64,000 nt of DNA from Pirellulaceae bacterium (GTDB lineage Bacteria > Planctomycetota > Planctomycetia > Pirellulales > Pirellulaceae). A program made the position numbers and the translations under genes. Location of the stretch: contig JAQWSU010000016.1 in the NCBI GenBank assembly GCA_029243025.1, positions 1-64,000 of the forward strand. The letters are read 5' to 3'. Shown here piece by piece: positions 8,937-18,094 of this stretch; the first letter of the stretch is position 1, and every line of letters begins with the position of its first letter. The notes below the pieces were generated by a model. The model was not told the origin of the DNA. It saw only the letters and a program-made list of their open reading frames with translations, and made no database searches.

Positions 8937-10277
8937 CTACCGAGTCCAATAAGCTGGTAAATCATCTTGCGTGTCACACAGGATTGCCAGAATGGCCTGA
9001 CGGTCCGGCCCTGACAAGTGATGAAAACGATCACGTTCATCTTCCCCGGTGAGGATCGCATATAGTCTTTGGTAAACATGGCTTTTGACAACAGTCGGCA
9101 AGCCTTCGAAAGATTTAGAATAGATCAGAAAGCTGCAAGGATATTTCATCATTCGAGTCGTCAGATCGAATTCTCTTAGGGAACGGCCGTGGCGATCACG
9201 AGGCCCACGTGAAGCAAATTCTGTCGTAAAACTCGAACTTCCTCGAATCGGCGCGGTGAGTTGAAACTCGTCAGCAAACAACATGTATTCGACCAACCGC
9301 TCAGCCGCCAAACGTATTCGCCGCTTTGCTGATTCACTTTGAAAATCCGTTGGTCGATTCATCGCCTTGTTCATGACTTGATCGTAGTGAAACGCGGAAC
9401 GAGTCTCGTAATTGGCACGAGTGATTAAATTGTGCATTCGCGTTTGATGCACCAAAACCATCAAAGCAACGATGTCACTGTGCGAAGACAAATAGGGCTT
9501 TGTGTTAAGCCACGGCTGCAGATTCGTAACGTTCGCGCCTTCCTCCAGGTCCAAGACTTCTGGATGATCACGATCGGTCACGGTCACGTTTCCCATGTGT
9601 TGCATTGCCCCGTGGGTCCCTGACACATACCAGCCTCCCCAACGCTCTTTAAACGGGCTACGCTGATCTGTCGTGAAAGTGCCTGAGCCGTAAAACGGTT
9701 GCCCCGATTGATCTGCGTAGACAGAACGTACAAGGTGGCCTGGTACGCCAGAAGTTCGAGATGAAGCATGGCAAACGATACACTGTCCTCGATCACGGAC
9801 CAAATCAGGACGTTCCATTTGCTTCTGGCGAAGCGTGTAAAAGACGCCACCTAGTTGTGGATCGGCGGCGGATATCTCCAACACATCACCGCCCTGCACC
9901 CAACCAACATACACGTCGTCGTTGAAATAGATCGCACGTGGTCGCCGTGAAGAAATCTGACGCAATTGAAAACTGGTCTTTGAGAACACCAACATCTGCG
10001 ACGAAATGGGAATGTCGAGATCCTCAAGTAACGACCGTAAATAGCCGTGTTCGGTATCGTACTCAAGTTTGGATACACCACTCGTAATCTTCATTTTCAA
10101 CTTGGAGATTGGGTCTGAGGCAACCGTCGATTGGTAACTAATCGGTTTCGATTCAAATTCGATTTGTCCGTGCAACAAAGTTCCCGAAAATAAAGTGGCG
10201 CAGAGGCTACTCAAAAACTGACTCAACCTTAGAAATCCCAAACCTCGAAGAGAACTAACACTAGGTTGGACAGTCAT
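8937..10277 (-). CDS. Secreted single-CxxCH (cytochrome c-like) conserved hypothetical protein
   Basis: The open frame extends further upstream to 10535, but I chose the ATG at 10277 because the residues after it (MTVQPSVSS, then the hydrophobic RLSQFLSSLCATLFSGTLL and an HGQ end) look like a signal peptide, whereas the upstream extension is basic and disordered. About 446 residues remain. One c-type haem motif, CIVCH, sits in the middle, preceded by DLVRDRGQ and followed by ASSRTSGVPGHLVRSVYAD; downstream are FYGSGTFTTDQRSPFKERWGG and GTHGAMQHMGN, with several His that could be distal ligands. The rest is helical. I recognise this as a conserved planctomycete-type secreted protein but know no function; electron transfer or haem sensing are guesses. 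The 730 bases upstream hold its promoter and that of the divergent DUF4397 gene. Confidence 0.75.
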   Translation of the reverse strand: MTVQPSVSSLRGLGFLRLSQFLSSLCATLFSGTLLHGQIEFESKPISYQSTVASDPISKLKMKITSGVSKLEYDTEHGYLRSLLEDLDIPISSQMLVFSKTSFQLRQISSRRPRAIYFNDDVYVGWVQGGDVLEISAADPQLGGVFYTLRQKQMERPDLVRDRGQCIVCHASSRTSGVPGHLVRSVYADQSGQPFYGSGTFTTDQRSPFKERWGGWYVSGTHGAMQHMGNVTVTDRDHPEVLDLEEGANVTNLQPWLNTKPYLSSHSDIVALMVLVHQTRMHNLITRANYETRSAFHYDQVMNKAMNRPTDFQSESAKRRIRLAAERLVEYMLFADEFQLTAPIRGSSSFTTEFASRGPRDRHGRSLREFDLTTRMMKYPCSFLIYSKSFEGLPTVVKSHVYQRLYAILTGEDERDRFHHLSGPDRQAILAILCDTQDDLPAYWTR

Positions 10278-10933
10278 CGGTTCAAAATTCCTTTGCTTTC
10301 TCGCATTCCAATCGACTACACCTCGGCGCTGAACACCCCCCGACAGATTCAATACTTGTGAAAACACCGCAGACAGAAAAATGATGACCAGAAACATTCG
10401 GCACAGCAACCTCGTTCCCGATCGCCTGCGGGAATTCCCCAAAACCTGAAACAAGGGACTACTACAACTTGTAACTTCTTCGCAGGCAAAAGACGAGCCG
10501 AAAACAGCTCGCGGAAAAAAGTTTTTCCTTGCCAATTGCCGCCAGCAACGATCGCTGCAAGTCCCTCAACTTAAAAAATTCAATTTGGCAATTGCGAGAA
10601 AATAATCATAACGCCGAGATCCACCACTCCATTTATCGGCGACGTAAGCAAACGGGCGACGTAGATAATATCGCCTCGAGCCGAGGCGAAGTGACGGAAA
10701 TATGAAGGGATTAATGGTCACTCTTTTTACTGAGCGAAACGGCTACCAGCAGGAAATAGCATCGCATCGCAATACACACTCCTGAAATGACCAACAGACG
10801 AGTGGGAACAATTCACGACAAACATTGCTCTCTGTGCAACTTCAAGAACCTTTGCATCACCGTCTTTTGATGGGTCAATCAATGCGAATCACCTCCCACA
10901 CTATCAAGAATTAACCTCTTAAAAGCTCATAAC
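10278..10933. other. Long divergent intergenic region
   Basis: This stretch separates the reverse CxxCH gene from the forward DUF4397 gene. It has no supported gene; the upstream extension of the CxxCH frame (10278-10535) reads as a basic, disordered peptide and is probably untranslated leader. It contains the inverted repeat at 10671-10689 and two copies of GGCGACGTA around 10638-10663. Regulatory sequence for both genes is the simplest reading. Confidence 0.4.
10671..10689. promoter_or_regulatory. Short inverted repeat in divergent intergenic region
   Basis: TCGCCTCG-AGC-CGAGGCGA is a perfect 8-base inverted repeat with a 3-base centre. It lies roughly midway between two divergently oriented genes. 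It could be an operator half-site pair or an RNA hairpin; there is no T-run to favour a terminator. Confidence 0.3.
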
Positions 10934-10961
10934 TTGTCAGAGTTAGGAGCAGACCTATAAA
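10934..10961 (+). promoter_or_regulatory. Sigma-70-like promoter for the DUF4397 gene
   Basis: TTGTCA at 10934-10939 and TATAAA at 10956-10961 each match the -35 and -10 consensus at five of six bases, with a 16-base spacer. They lie about 50 bases upstream of the ATG at 11010, which has a strong GGAGGAAGAGG ribosome binding site. This is the clearest housekeeping-type promoter noticed in the window. Confidence 0.55.
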
Positions 10962-11009
10962 AGCGAGCGCCAGCTCAAAGTACCTGCTTGTGAATTGGAG
11001 GAAGAGGCT

Positions 11010-12704
11010 ATGAAATTGCGAAAGTCGAAGCGATTTAAATCCCGACCACAGTCATGTAGACGATCTGGCTTGCAGCACGAGCGACTCGAAGACAGAAGCA
11101 TGCTGACGGCGATGCTTCAGGTCATTCATAACTCACCGTATGCAGAAGCTGCCGTCGTCGATGTCTACGCAAACGACGCTTTGTTGCTGGACGACTTTGC
11201 TTTTCGCGAAGCGTCTCCCTTTGTTGAGGTCCCCTCCGGAGTGGATATCACGCTTGATATCACCGCAGCCGACGCAGCGGACAATAGCCATCCAGTCTCC
11301 AGTGCCACCGTCAATCTGGCAAGCGAGACTTACGTGGCGATGGCTGCGGGCGATCCACTCGGACGTGAGGGACAGCCAGCATTCGGATTGGCCGTCACCG
11401 ATATGGGACGTGAGGCTGCCGCGACAGAAGGGAACGCTGAATTCTTGGTCGTTCACGGATCGCCCGATGCACCCACGGTTGACGTGGTGGCGCGTGGAGT
11501 CGGAACCCTGGTCGAGAATATTTCCTACCCGGAATTCGCGTCGGATTACCTATCAGTCGCTCCCGCCAACTACACAATCGACATCACCCCTGGCGACGAT
11601 GACGCAGTCGTGGCTTCCTTCGAAGCCGACCTAAGTGGCGCCGCTGGAGCAGCCTTGGTCGTCGCCGCGTCTGGATTCCTGGCTCCCGCAGACGAGTCAG
11701 ATCCTTCCTTCGGACTGCTTGCGGTATTTGCCGATGGAACCTCCGCTCTCTTGCCAACAGCAGCACCAGAGCCGGCCTCGCTTCAGGTCATTCACAACTC
11801 ACCCTACGCAGAAGCTGCCGTTGTCGATGTTTATGCCAACGACGCCTTGCTGCTTGATGACTTCGCGTTCCGCGACGCATCTCCCTTTGTTGAAGTTCCC
11901 TCCGGAGTGGATATCACGCTTGATATCACCGCGGCGGATGCAGCGGACAACAGCAACCCGGTCTACAGCGCCACCGTCAATCTGGCAAGCGAGACTTACG
12001 TGGCGATGGCTGCGGGCGATCCACTCGGACGTGAGGGACAGCCAGCATTCGGATTGGCCGTCACCGACATGGGACGTGAGGCTGCCGCGACAGAAGGGAA
12101 CGCTGAATTCTTGGTCGTTCACGGATCGCCCGATGCACCCACGGTTGACGTGGTGGCGCGTGGAGTTGGAATTCTGGTCGATGACATTTCCTACCCGGAA
12201 TTCGCGCCGGATTACCTATCAGTCGCTCCCGCCAGTTACACGATCGACATCACCCCTGGCGATGATGACGCAGTCGTGGCTTCCTTCGAAGCCGACCTAA
12301 GTGGCGCTGCTGGAGCAGCCTTGGTCGTCGCCGCGTCTGGATTCCTGGCTCCCGCAGACGAGTCAGATCCCTCCTTCGGATTGCTTGCAGTATTCGCCGA
12401 TGGAACCTCCGCTCTCTTGCCAACAGCATCGCTCCCACCCATCCCTGGCGATTCGAACGGTGACGGTGTATTTGATCAGGCCGATCTTGTACTCGCTTTC
12501 CAGGGTGGTAAATACGATACGGGAGATCACGCTACGTTTGAACAAGGCGACTGGAATGGAGACGGAGTATTTGACTCGTCAGATCTGATTTCGGCCTTCC
12601 AAGCCGGCAACTTCCAGTCTCCCGGTCATCCAGCACCAGCCACCATGGCAGTCGACAGCCTGTTTGCTGACGACGAAGACACTAACAGTTTGCTGATCGG
12701 CTAA
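11010..12704 (+). CDS. Secreted protein with two near-identical DUF4397 domains and dockerin-like loops
   Basis: I start at the ATG at 11010, behind GGAGGAAGAGG, not at the TTG 15 bases upstream. The N-terminus is basic and contains LEDRSMLTA, the LExRxML motif that marks many large secreted planctomycete proteins. Two DUF4397 domains follow, each beginning LQVIHNSPYAEAAVVDVY and containing VVHGSPDAPTVDVVARGVG; they are almost identical and come from a 666-base tandem duplication. After them are GDSNGDGVFDQADL and GDWNGDGVFDSSDL, type I dockerin-like calcium loops. There is no PEP-CTERM anchor; the protein ends in an acidic tail. The function of DUF4397 is unknown, with a likely cell-surface or matrix role. 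A textbook terminator follows the stop. Confidence 0.88.
   Translation: MKLRKSKRFKSRPQSCRRSGLQHERLEDRSMLTAMLQVIHNSPYAEAAVVDVYANDALLLDDFAFREASPFVEVPSGVDITLDITAADAADNSHPVSSATVNLASETYVAMAAGDPLGREGQPAFGLAVTDMGREAAATEGNAEFLVVHGSPDAPTVDVVARGVGTLVENISYPEFASDYLSVAPANYTIDITPGDDDAVVASFEADLSGAAGAALVVAASGFLAPADESDPSFGLLAVFADGTSALLPTAAPEPASLQVIHNSPYAEAAVVDVYANDALLLDDFAFRDASPFVEVPSGVDITLDITAADAADNSNPVYSATVNLASETYVAMAAGDPLGREGQPAFGLAVTDMGREAAATEGNAEFLVVHGSPDAPTVDVVARGVGILVDDISYPEFAPDYLSVAPASYTIDITPGDDDAVVASFEADLSGAAGAALVVAASGFLAPADESDPSFGLLAVFADGTSALLPTASLPPIPGDSNGDGVFDQADLVLAFQGGKYDTGDHATFEQGDWNGDGVFDSSDLISAFQAGNFQSPGHPAPATMAVDSLFADDEDTNSLLIG
11115..12429 (+). repeat. 666-base tandem duplication inside the DUF4397 gene
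   Basis: Copy one covers about 11115-11763 and copy two about 11781-12429, an exact offset of 666 bases (222 codons). Long blocks are identical, for example from AATCTGGCAAGCGAGACT onwards. The few differences are scattered single-base changes, so the duplication looks recent or is kept uniform by recombination. Reading frame is preserved. Confidence 0.9.
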
Positions 12705-12730
12705 GCCGCAACGAATGCTCGCAACGCGTA

Positions 12731-12763
12731 AACTCTCACGTGCCTAGCACGTGAGAGTTTTTT
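12731..12763 (+). terminator. Rho-independent terminator of the DUF4397 gene
   Basis: A 13-base stem (AACTCTCACGTGC paired with GCACGTGAGAGTT) with a CTA loop ends in six T. It starts 26 bases after the stop codon and is the best intrinsic terminator in the window. Confidence 0.9.
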
Positions 12764-12886
12764 AATAGGGTTGCGAGAACTTGCGGGGAAGCAACGAACA
12801 ACGTTTCACCTTCTCTCCCTTCGCGCAACAAGCAAATAGGCGGTACCGTTCAACGAATTGGTTGAATTTCTCCCACAACAAGTTGC

Positions 12887-13269
12887 ATGGCAAACGGAGC
12901 TTCCACTCTCGAAATTCTCGACGCCAGCGGACCCCATCCGTTCGTCACTCGCCGTGTCTACCGGCAACCCGATCCGTCAGTATTGATTTGGAGTTCCCGC
13001 CATTTCCGCAAGCACTTGGTTTTGCCAGAGCATAAACGGCTAGTCGCACTGACAGAAATCCTCACGACATGCCTCTGGTTGCCGCGACAACTCAACTGTT
13101 GGATCGGCATCATCTTCGCGATTGGCCCAGCGTGCTTTTCGACGCCAGTGGATTCAGCCTGAGTACCGAATTGGCAAAAGCGTGGTTTCTGCAACCTGAA
13201 ACGATCAATCGCATTTATTTTGCAGGGGGCGATTTGCTTTTTCATCGGTTCTATGCTGATGCTCCCTGA
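12887..13269 (+). pseudogene. Frameshifted YrhK-like membrane protein remnant
   Basis: Two overlapping frames together resemble a small YrhK-type membrane protein. The first (from ATG 12887) runs LWLPRQLNCWIGIIFAIGPACF and then ends; the second, one frame over, continues DASGFSLSTELAKAW, QPETINRIYFAGGDLLFH and stops at 13269. In intact relatives, as I remember them, a WIG..F.IGS segment is followed by a second segment like N.IFFAGS..FT, so the join lies near 13130-13150. The C-terminus also looks cut short. This reading rests on recalled family patterns; two chance frames cannot be excluded. Confidence 0.42.
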
Positions 13270-13473
13270 AACGGCAGTTCAACTGGAAGAATAATCGGCG
13301 TTAGCGACCTCGCTTCATTTCGCAAGCCTCATCGGCTCAGGGTGAGTCTCGCAATCTCATTCACTTGGGACTCCCCGCATTCCCAGTTCGAATTCGAGTA
13401 CAATGGCGAATCCGACTGAATTAGGTTACGGTGGCGAGCCTCTCAAAATAAACGGAAACGGTGGAATCGCGAG

Positions 13474-13863
13474 ATGGCAATTTACGGAACGTCGCTCTTG
13501 TCAATCTGCCTGCTCGCAGGGCTAATCGTCGGCAAGCTATTCGGGCTAATCCTGGGGGTAGATGCGAACGTAGGTGGGGTTGGCATCGCCATGCTGCTGT
13601 TGATTTTCATTTGCGACCGCCTGCACCATAGCGGTCATTTGCAGCCCCCTACCGAGCGCGGAATCCTATTTTGGAGTTCCATCTACATACCAATTGTTGT
13701 CGCAATGGCTGCCAGCCAAGACGTTGTTGCAGCGATGAAAGGTGGTCCGATCGCTATTCTGGCGGGTATCATAGTAGTCATCGCGAGTTTTGCCATGGTG
13801 CCAATCATCAGCCGCTGGGGGAAACCGCACTCTGAGTTACCTGGGGAGGAAAACTCTTCATGA
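13474..13863 (+). CDS. madL: Malonate transporter subunit MadL
   Basis: Small integral membrane protein of 129 residues with four hydrophobic segments. The opening MAIYGTSLLSICLLAGLIVG and the stretch GVDANVGGVGIAMLLLIF are characteristic of MadL, the smaller subunit of the two-component malonate/sodium symporter MadLM. MadL and MadM act together in the inner membrane. The stop codon overlaps the start of madM in an ATGA arrangement, so the two are translationally coupled, as in other malonate loci. The gene starts about 200 bases after the YrhK-like remnant, with no other gene between. Confidence 0.9.
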   Translation: MAIYGTSLLSICLLAGLIVGKLFGLILGVDANVGGVGIAMLLLIFICDRLHHSGHLQPPTERGILFWSSIYIPIVVAMAASQDVVAAMKGGPIAILAGIIVVIASFAMVPIISRWGKPHSELPGEENSS

Positions 13864-14645
13864 GCTCGCTCGATGCAATGCACAGTCTGCTGACGAAATA
13901 TTATTTGGTAACGGCGTTCGCGATCGTTGGTTCTACCGTTTGGATATCGTATTTTCTTTCAAATCGCATCCTACGCGGTCGTCTACACGGTTCGGCAATC
14001 GCAATTCTTATCGGCTTGATTTTCGCCTATCTCGGCGGTGTTGCAACAGGTGGAAAAAAAGGGGTTGCTGACATCGAGGTCCTTTCAGGCATTGGCATCA
14101 TGGGCGGCGCCATGTTGAGAGATCTGTCAATTGTGGCAACTGCCTTTGGTGTCAGGCTCGATGAATTTCGAAAAACGGGCCTGAGCGGCATTGTGTCGCT
14201 CTTGATCGGTGTCTTTCTATCTTTCTTCGTAGGTGCCTCGGTTGCCTACGCTTTTGGTTACCGTGATGCGGTCAGCATGACTACGATCGGAGGGGGCACA
14301 GCAACTTACATTGTCGGCCCCGTGACGGGCAGCGCGCTCGGTGCGTCGTCGGACGTTATGGCGTTGAGCGTGGCAGCTGGATTAATCAAATCAATACTTG
14401 TCATGACGGCAACCCCATTGGTTGCCAAATCGATTGGACTCGACAATCCACGGTCGGCCCTCATTTTTGGCGGTTTGATGGGTACGACGAGCGGCGTTGC
14501 TGGAGGCCTAGCTGCAACCGATCCTAAACTTGTACCCTACGGCGCCATGACGGCGACGTTTTACACCGGCCTGGGCTGTTTGCTCGGACCTTCATTGGTG
14601 TTTATCGTGATTCGCACTCTTGTTCCACTCTTGGTCGCCAGCTAA
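13860..14645 (+). CDS. madM: Malonate transporter subunit MadM
   Basis: Integral membrane protein of 261 residues with about seven to eight hydrophobic segments, the larger subunit of the MadLM malonate carrier. Family landmarks include HGSAIAILIGLIFAYLGG, KKGVADIEVLSGIGIMGG, GGGTATYIVGPVTG and LMGTTSGVAGGLAATD. The length fits the family. The start overlaps the madL stop by four bases, and matB starts 16 bases downstream, giving a three-gene operon for uptake and activation of malonate. Confidence 0.92.
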   Translation: MSSLDAMHSLLTKYYLVTAFAIVGSTVWISYFLSNRILRGRLHGSAIAILIGLIFAYLGGVATGGKKGVADIEVLSGIGIMGGAMLRDLSIVATAFGVRLDEFRKTGLSGIVSLLIGVFLSFFVGASVAYAFGYRDAVSMTTIGGGTATYIVGPVTGSALGASSDVMALSVAAGLIKSILVMTATPLVAKSIGLDNPRSALIFGGLMGTTSGVAGGLAATDPKLVPYGAMTATFYTGLGCLLGPSLVFIVIRTLVPLLVAS

Positions 14646-14661
14646 TTGCTCAAGGAAAAAG

Positions 14662-16149
14662 ATGAAATCCATTCAACTTTTAGCAAGAGCGCGTGTCCAT
14701 GGTGACCGCATTGCGTTTCAATCTGACCATGACAAACACTCCTATGCCGAGTTAATTGACCGTGCGGAGCAATTGGCTCACCAACTTCTGGACGGACGTG
14801 ACGATTTACAGGAAGCAAGAATAGGCTTTCTTATTCCAGCGGGCGTCGACTACGTCGTAGCGCAGTGGGGCGTCTGGCTTGCCGGTGGAATCGCTGTTCC
14901 ATTGAGCCTGTCGGCGACGGTACCGGAACTCAGCTATACTCTCAAGGACTCTCAAACTTGCTGCTTGATCGCTAACCAAGATCAGCTGAAACAACTTACC
15001 TCCGTCATTGAAGCATTCGATTTACGCACGCTGACGCCCGACGTCCCATCAGAAAACAATACCGACACATTACCGCCAATCACGCCCGACCGCCGGGCGA
15101 TGATTCTCTATACAAGCGGCACAACAAGCACTCCCAAGGGCGTGGTCACGACTCATGCCAACATCGAGTCTCAGATCACCACATTGGTCGAAGCTTGGCA
15201 GTGGGAGTCGACTGATCGCATTCCACTATTCCTACCACTCCATCACATTCATGGAATAATCAATGTGATGTCCTGTGCTCTCTGGTCGGGCGCTACCATC
15301 GAACCCTTTGCAAAGTTCAAAACCGACCTGATTCTCAATCGTGTTGCCGCGGGCGCTTACACGGTATTCATGGCAGTACCGACAATTTATGTCAAATTGA
15401 TTCAAGCGATCGAGTCTGAGACCAGCGACTCTCAGTCAGCCATTATCGCAGGATTTGCGGCAATGCGTCTCATGGTCTCCGGATCGGCCGCCCTGCCGGC
15501 TAGCGTCCACGAGCATTGGACGAGACTTACCAATCAGCAACTACTGGAACGTTATGGCATGACTGAAATTGGCATGGCACTTTCCAATCCCTATCACGGT
15601 GAACGTCGACCCGGTGCAGTCGGCCAGCCATTACCGCTTGTTGAATTGCGGCTAAAATCCGAAACGGGTGAAATTATCGCAGGCGAGAATCAACCCGGCG
15701 AAATTCAAGTTTGCGGACCATGTGTTTTCCTTGAATACTGGGATCGGGAGAGTGTGACGATTGATTCATTTGATGAAGGCTGGTTTCAGACGGGCGACGT
15801 AGCCGTACTCGAAGACGGCTATTACCGCATCATGGGGCGCCAGTCAGTCGACATCATCAAAAGTGGTGGATATAAGCTATCAGCACTTGAAATCGAAGCC
15901 GCTTTGCTGCAACACGAAGCAATCCGTGAGTGCGCTGTGGTGGGGGTCGAAGATGCCACCTGGGGTGAAGCCGTTGCCGTTGCCATCGTGGTTCAAGACG
16001 ACACAATGCTTCAACTCGAATCACTGCGAAACTGGTGCCAAGGTCGGCTGTCTCAATACAAAATTCCCAAACACCTGTTAGTCGTGGATCAGCTTCCACG
16101 AAACGCGATGGGAAAAATCACAAAGCCCGCTGTCCGTAAATTCTTTTAG
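14662..16149 (+). CDS. matB: Malonyl-CoA synthetase MatB-type acyl-CoA ligase
   Basis: ANL-superfamily enzyme that activates malonate with ATP and CoA to malonyl-CoA. I use the ATG at 14662, preceded by AAGGAAAAAG, rather than the TTG at 14620. The phosphate-binding motif is YTSGTTSTPKG (around residue 150), the A5 region is ERYGMTEIGMALSNPYHGERRPG, a stretch I associate with MatB, and the A7/A8 core is WFQTGDVAVLEDGYYRIMGR. The C-terminal catalytic Lys lies in NAMGKITK. About 495 residues, normal for MatB. It follows madM after 16 bases. Specificity for malonate is inferred from motif and context; no malonyl-CoA decarboxylase gene is visible nearby, so the malonyl-CoA may feed fatty acid synthesis. 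Confidence 0.88.
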   Translation: MKSIQLLARARVHGDRIAFQSDHDKHSYAELIDRAEQLAHQLLDGRDDLQEARIGFLIPAGVDYVVAQWGVWLAGGIAVPLSLSATVPELSYTLKDSQTCCLIANQDQLKQLTSVIEAFDLRTLTPDVPSENNTDTLPPITPDRRAMILYTSGTTSTPKGVVTTHANIESQITTLVEAWQWESTDRIPLFLPLHHIHGIINVMSCALWSGATIEPFAKFKTDLILNRVAAGAYTVFMAVPTIYVKLIQAIESETSDSQSAIIAGFAAMRLMVSGSAALPASVHEHWTRLTNQQLLERYGMTEIGMALSNPYHGERRPGAVGQPLPLVELRLKSETGEIIAGENQPGEIQVCGPCVFLEYWDRESVTIDSFDEGWFQTGDVAVLEDGYYRIMGRQSVDIIKSGGYKLSALEIEAALLQHEAIRECAVVGVEDATWGEAVAVAIVVQDDTMLQLESLRNWCQGRLSQYKIPKHLLVVDQLPRNAMGKITKPAVRKFF

Positions 16150-16214
16150 GATCTACCCAAGACCCTATCCTTCGACTTCATGAAATGATTCATTGAGCAA
16201 GGCATCCAAGTAAT

Positions 16215-17057
16215 ATGGCTATTCGCACTCATCTTACATTTCTGTTGTGTCTAGTTACCTGCTGTTCAACGGCGTGGTCCCAGGATTCCCCATCTGCATC
16301 GCCTGCTTACAAGTTAGCATCTAACATCTTGTACCGAAGCGACAACAATTTGACCGACTACATGCGAGCGCAATGTCGACTCGATCTCTATTACCCCACC
16401 CAAATCAAGGATTTTGCCACCGTTGTCTGGTTTCATGGAGGCGGTCTAAAAGCTGGAAAACGGGCAATCCCCAAACGTTTGCAGGAACAAGAAATCGCCG
16501 TCGTCGCAGTCAGCTATCGTTTACATCCTAAAGTCAAGTCGCCTGCTTATGTCGAGGATGCGGCTGCAGCCGTTGCCTGGACTTTTCAAAACATTGCCAA
16601 CTTTGGCGGCTCACCTCAACGCATCTTCGTCAGCGGGCACTCAGCCGGTGGATATCTGACCAGTATGATCGGTCTCGACAAGCGTTGGCTGCAAGTCCAT
16701 CAAATCGACGCAAACCGAATCGCCGGACTCATCCCCTTCAGCGGCCACACCATTACTCATTTCACCGTTCGCAGCGAACGGGGAATCGACGGCAAACAAC
16801 CTATCATCGATCAGATGGCACCGCTCTATCACGTGCGAGACGATGCGCCACCCCTGCTGTTGATCACCGGCGATCGCGAGTTGGAAATGTTGGGCAGATA
16901 TGAGGAAAACGCTTATCTTTGGCGCATGATGCAAGTCGTTGGACACCCGGATACAAAGCTGCTCGAACTTGATGGATTCAATCACGGTCAAATGGCGGAA
17001 CCGGCTCACGCGTTACTACTTCGATTCCTCAAACGCGCCCCCCCCCAACCACAATGA
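16215..17057 (+). CDS. Secreted alpha/beta hydrolase (esterase/lipase-like)
   Basis: Protein of 280 residues with a signal peptide (hydrophobic LTFLLCLVTCC to about AWSQ). Alpha/beta-hydrolase landmarks: the oxyanion HGGG in WFHGGGLKAGK, the nucleophile elbow SGHSAGGY with catalytic Ser, the Asp region ITGDRE and the His in GFNHGQM. The pattern fits the carboxylesterase/BD-FAE-like branch used by planctomycetes on esterified sugars or small esters. It starts 65 bases after matB on the same strand and could be read through, but there is no functional link to malonate that I can see. The substrate is unknown. Confidence 0.85.
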   Translation: MAIRTHLTFLLCLVTCCSTAWSQDSPSASPAYKLASNILYRSDNNLTDYMRAQCRLDLYYPTQIKDFATVVWFHGGGLKAGKRAIPKRLQEQEIAVVAVSYRLHPKVKSPAYVEDAAAAVAWTFQNIANFGGSPQRIFVSGHSAGGYLTSMIGLDKRWLQVHQIDANRIAGLIPFSGHTITHFTVRSERGIDGKQPIIDQMAPLYHVRDDAPPLLLITGDRELEMLGRYEENAYLWRMMQVVGHPDTKLLELDGFNHGQMAEPAHALLLRFLKRAPPQPQ

Positions 17058-17162
17058 GCCCGCTGGTTCATCTGAGCGGACTGGTGTATCCAAATGACTG
17101 GCAATCTCACTAGCACGGTCCTAGAGTGAGTCATCCATCCCCACGCGGCGAGGAAATCAAGC

Positions 17163-17894
17163 GTGATTGATCGCATCTCCCCAACCGTTCGTCCTGCACA
17201 AAAACCGGCTGGCTGGCAAAAATGGCGAGATCTCTTGTTTTTGCATTGGCCCGTGCCAACCGCAGTTCTTCGCCCCCTCGTACCAAAAAGCTTAGAACTG
17301 GACCTCCACGAGGGGGTAGCCTACGTTGGTGTGGTTCCTTTCAAGATGGAGGGAGTCCGAACGCGATGGTTACCCTCCCCACTCGCATTCACGTTCCTGG
17401 AACTGAACGTTCGCACCTACGTCTATCGCGAAAATCAGCCAGGGGTCTATTTTTTTTCACTCGATGCAGCTTCATCCCTCGCCGTGTGGGCTGCAAGACA
17501 GTTCTGGGGTCTGCCCTATTTTCGCGCTAACATGCAATTGAAACCAACAGGAGATTCGTTCCTTTACGAATCAAATCGGTACGGTTCGAACGCACACCAT
17601 CGAGTAAAATATCGGTTGGGGCCACCCCTGGGCCCCTCAGAACCTGGGACGCTGGAATTCTTCTTTCTCGAACGATATCTCTTGTTTGTCGAACGGCAAC
17701 GACAGTTGTATCTCGGCCAAGTCCATCACCAACCTTATCCAGCACAAACTGCTGAAGTGCTGGAGCTGGACAGTGGCCTGTTCGAGTCAGTTGGTCTCCC
17801 AACTGAATCCAGTCGCCCCCCAATCGCACACTTCGCATCGGGTGTCGACGTGGAAATTTTTGATCTGCGTCGCGTGTGCCCTTCTCCAAAATGA
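17163..17894 (+). CDS. DUF2071 (YqjF-like) protein
   Basis: Protein of 243 residues of the DUF2071/YqjF family, defined by landmarks such as LFLHWPVPTAVLRPLVPKSL, VAYVGVVPFKMEGV and ELNVRTYV, all present in order. The family relates structurally to acetoacetate decarboxylase, but its activity is not established. No signal peptide, so probably cytosolic. The GTG start is preceded by GAGGAAATCAAGC, which offers a ribosome binding site. It sits alone between the alpha/beta hydrolase and the di-haem peroxidase-like gene; 200 bases without features follow. Confidence 0.85.
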   Translation: MIDRISPTVRPAQKPAGWQKWRDLLFLHWPVPTAVLRPLVPKSLELDLHEGVAYVGVVPFKMEGVRTRWLPSPLAFTFLELNVRTYVYRENQPGVYFFSLDAASSLAVWAARQFWGLPYFRANMQLKPTGDSFLYESNRYGSNAHHRVKYRLGPPLGPSEPGTLEFFFLERYLLFVERQRQLYLGQVHHQPYPAQTAEVLELDSGLFESVGLPTESSRPPIAHFASGVDVEIFDLRRVCPSPK

Positions 17895-18094
17895 TCCGGG
17901 AACGCCCGCTCTCGAGAGAAATGTCGTTCACAGTTAGTTGTCGAAACGTCGGCCAGCCGCTGGACAGAACCTGAAAATTCGCATGTCCGAGGTCGGTTTA
18001 GCCCTTCGATGGCTCAACTAAGCTGTCAGAACAACGCCACCAAAACACCCAAGACCCCAAGCTTCGCAAACAAACGGGGGGAAGGGCACGAGAG

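Noticed and set aside
10278-10535. N-terminal extension of the CxxCH protein
   Set aside because: Basic, Ser-rich sequence without family character, followed by a proper signal peptide from the ATG at 10277.
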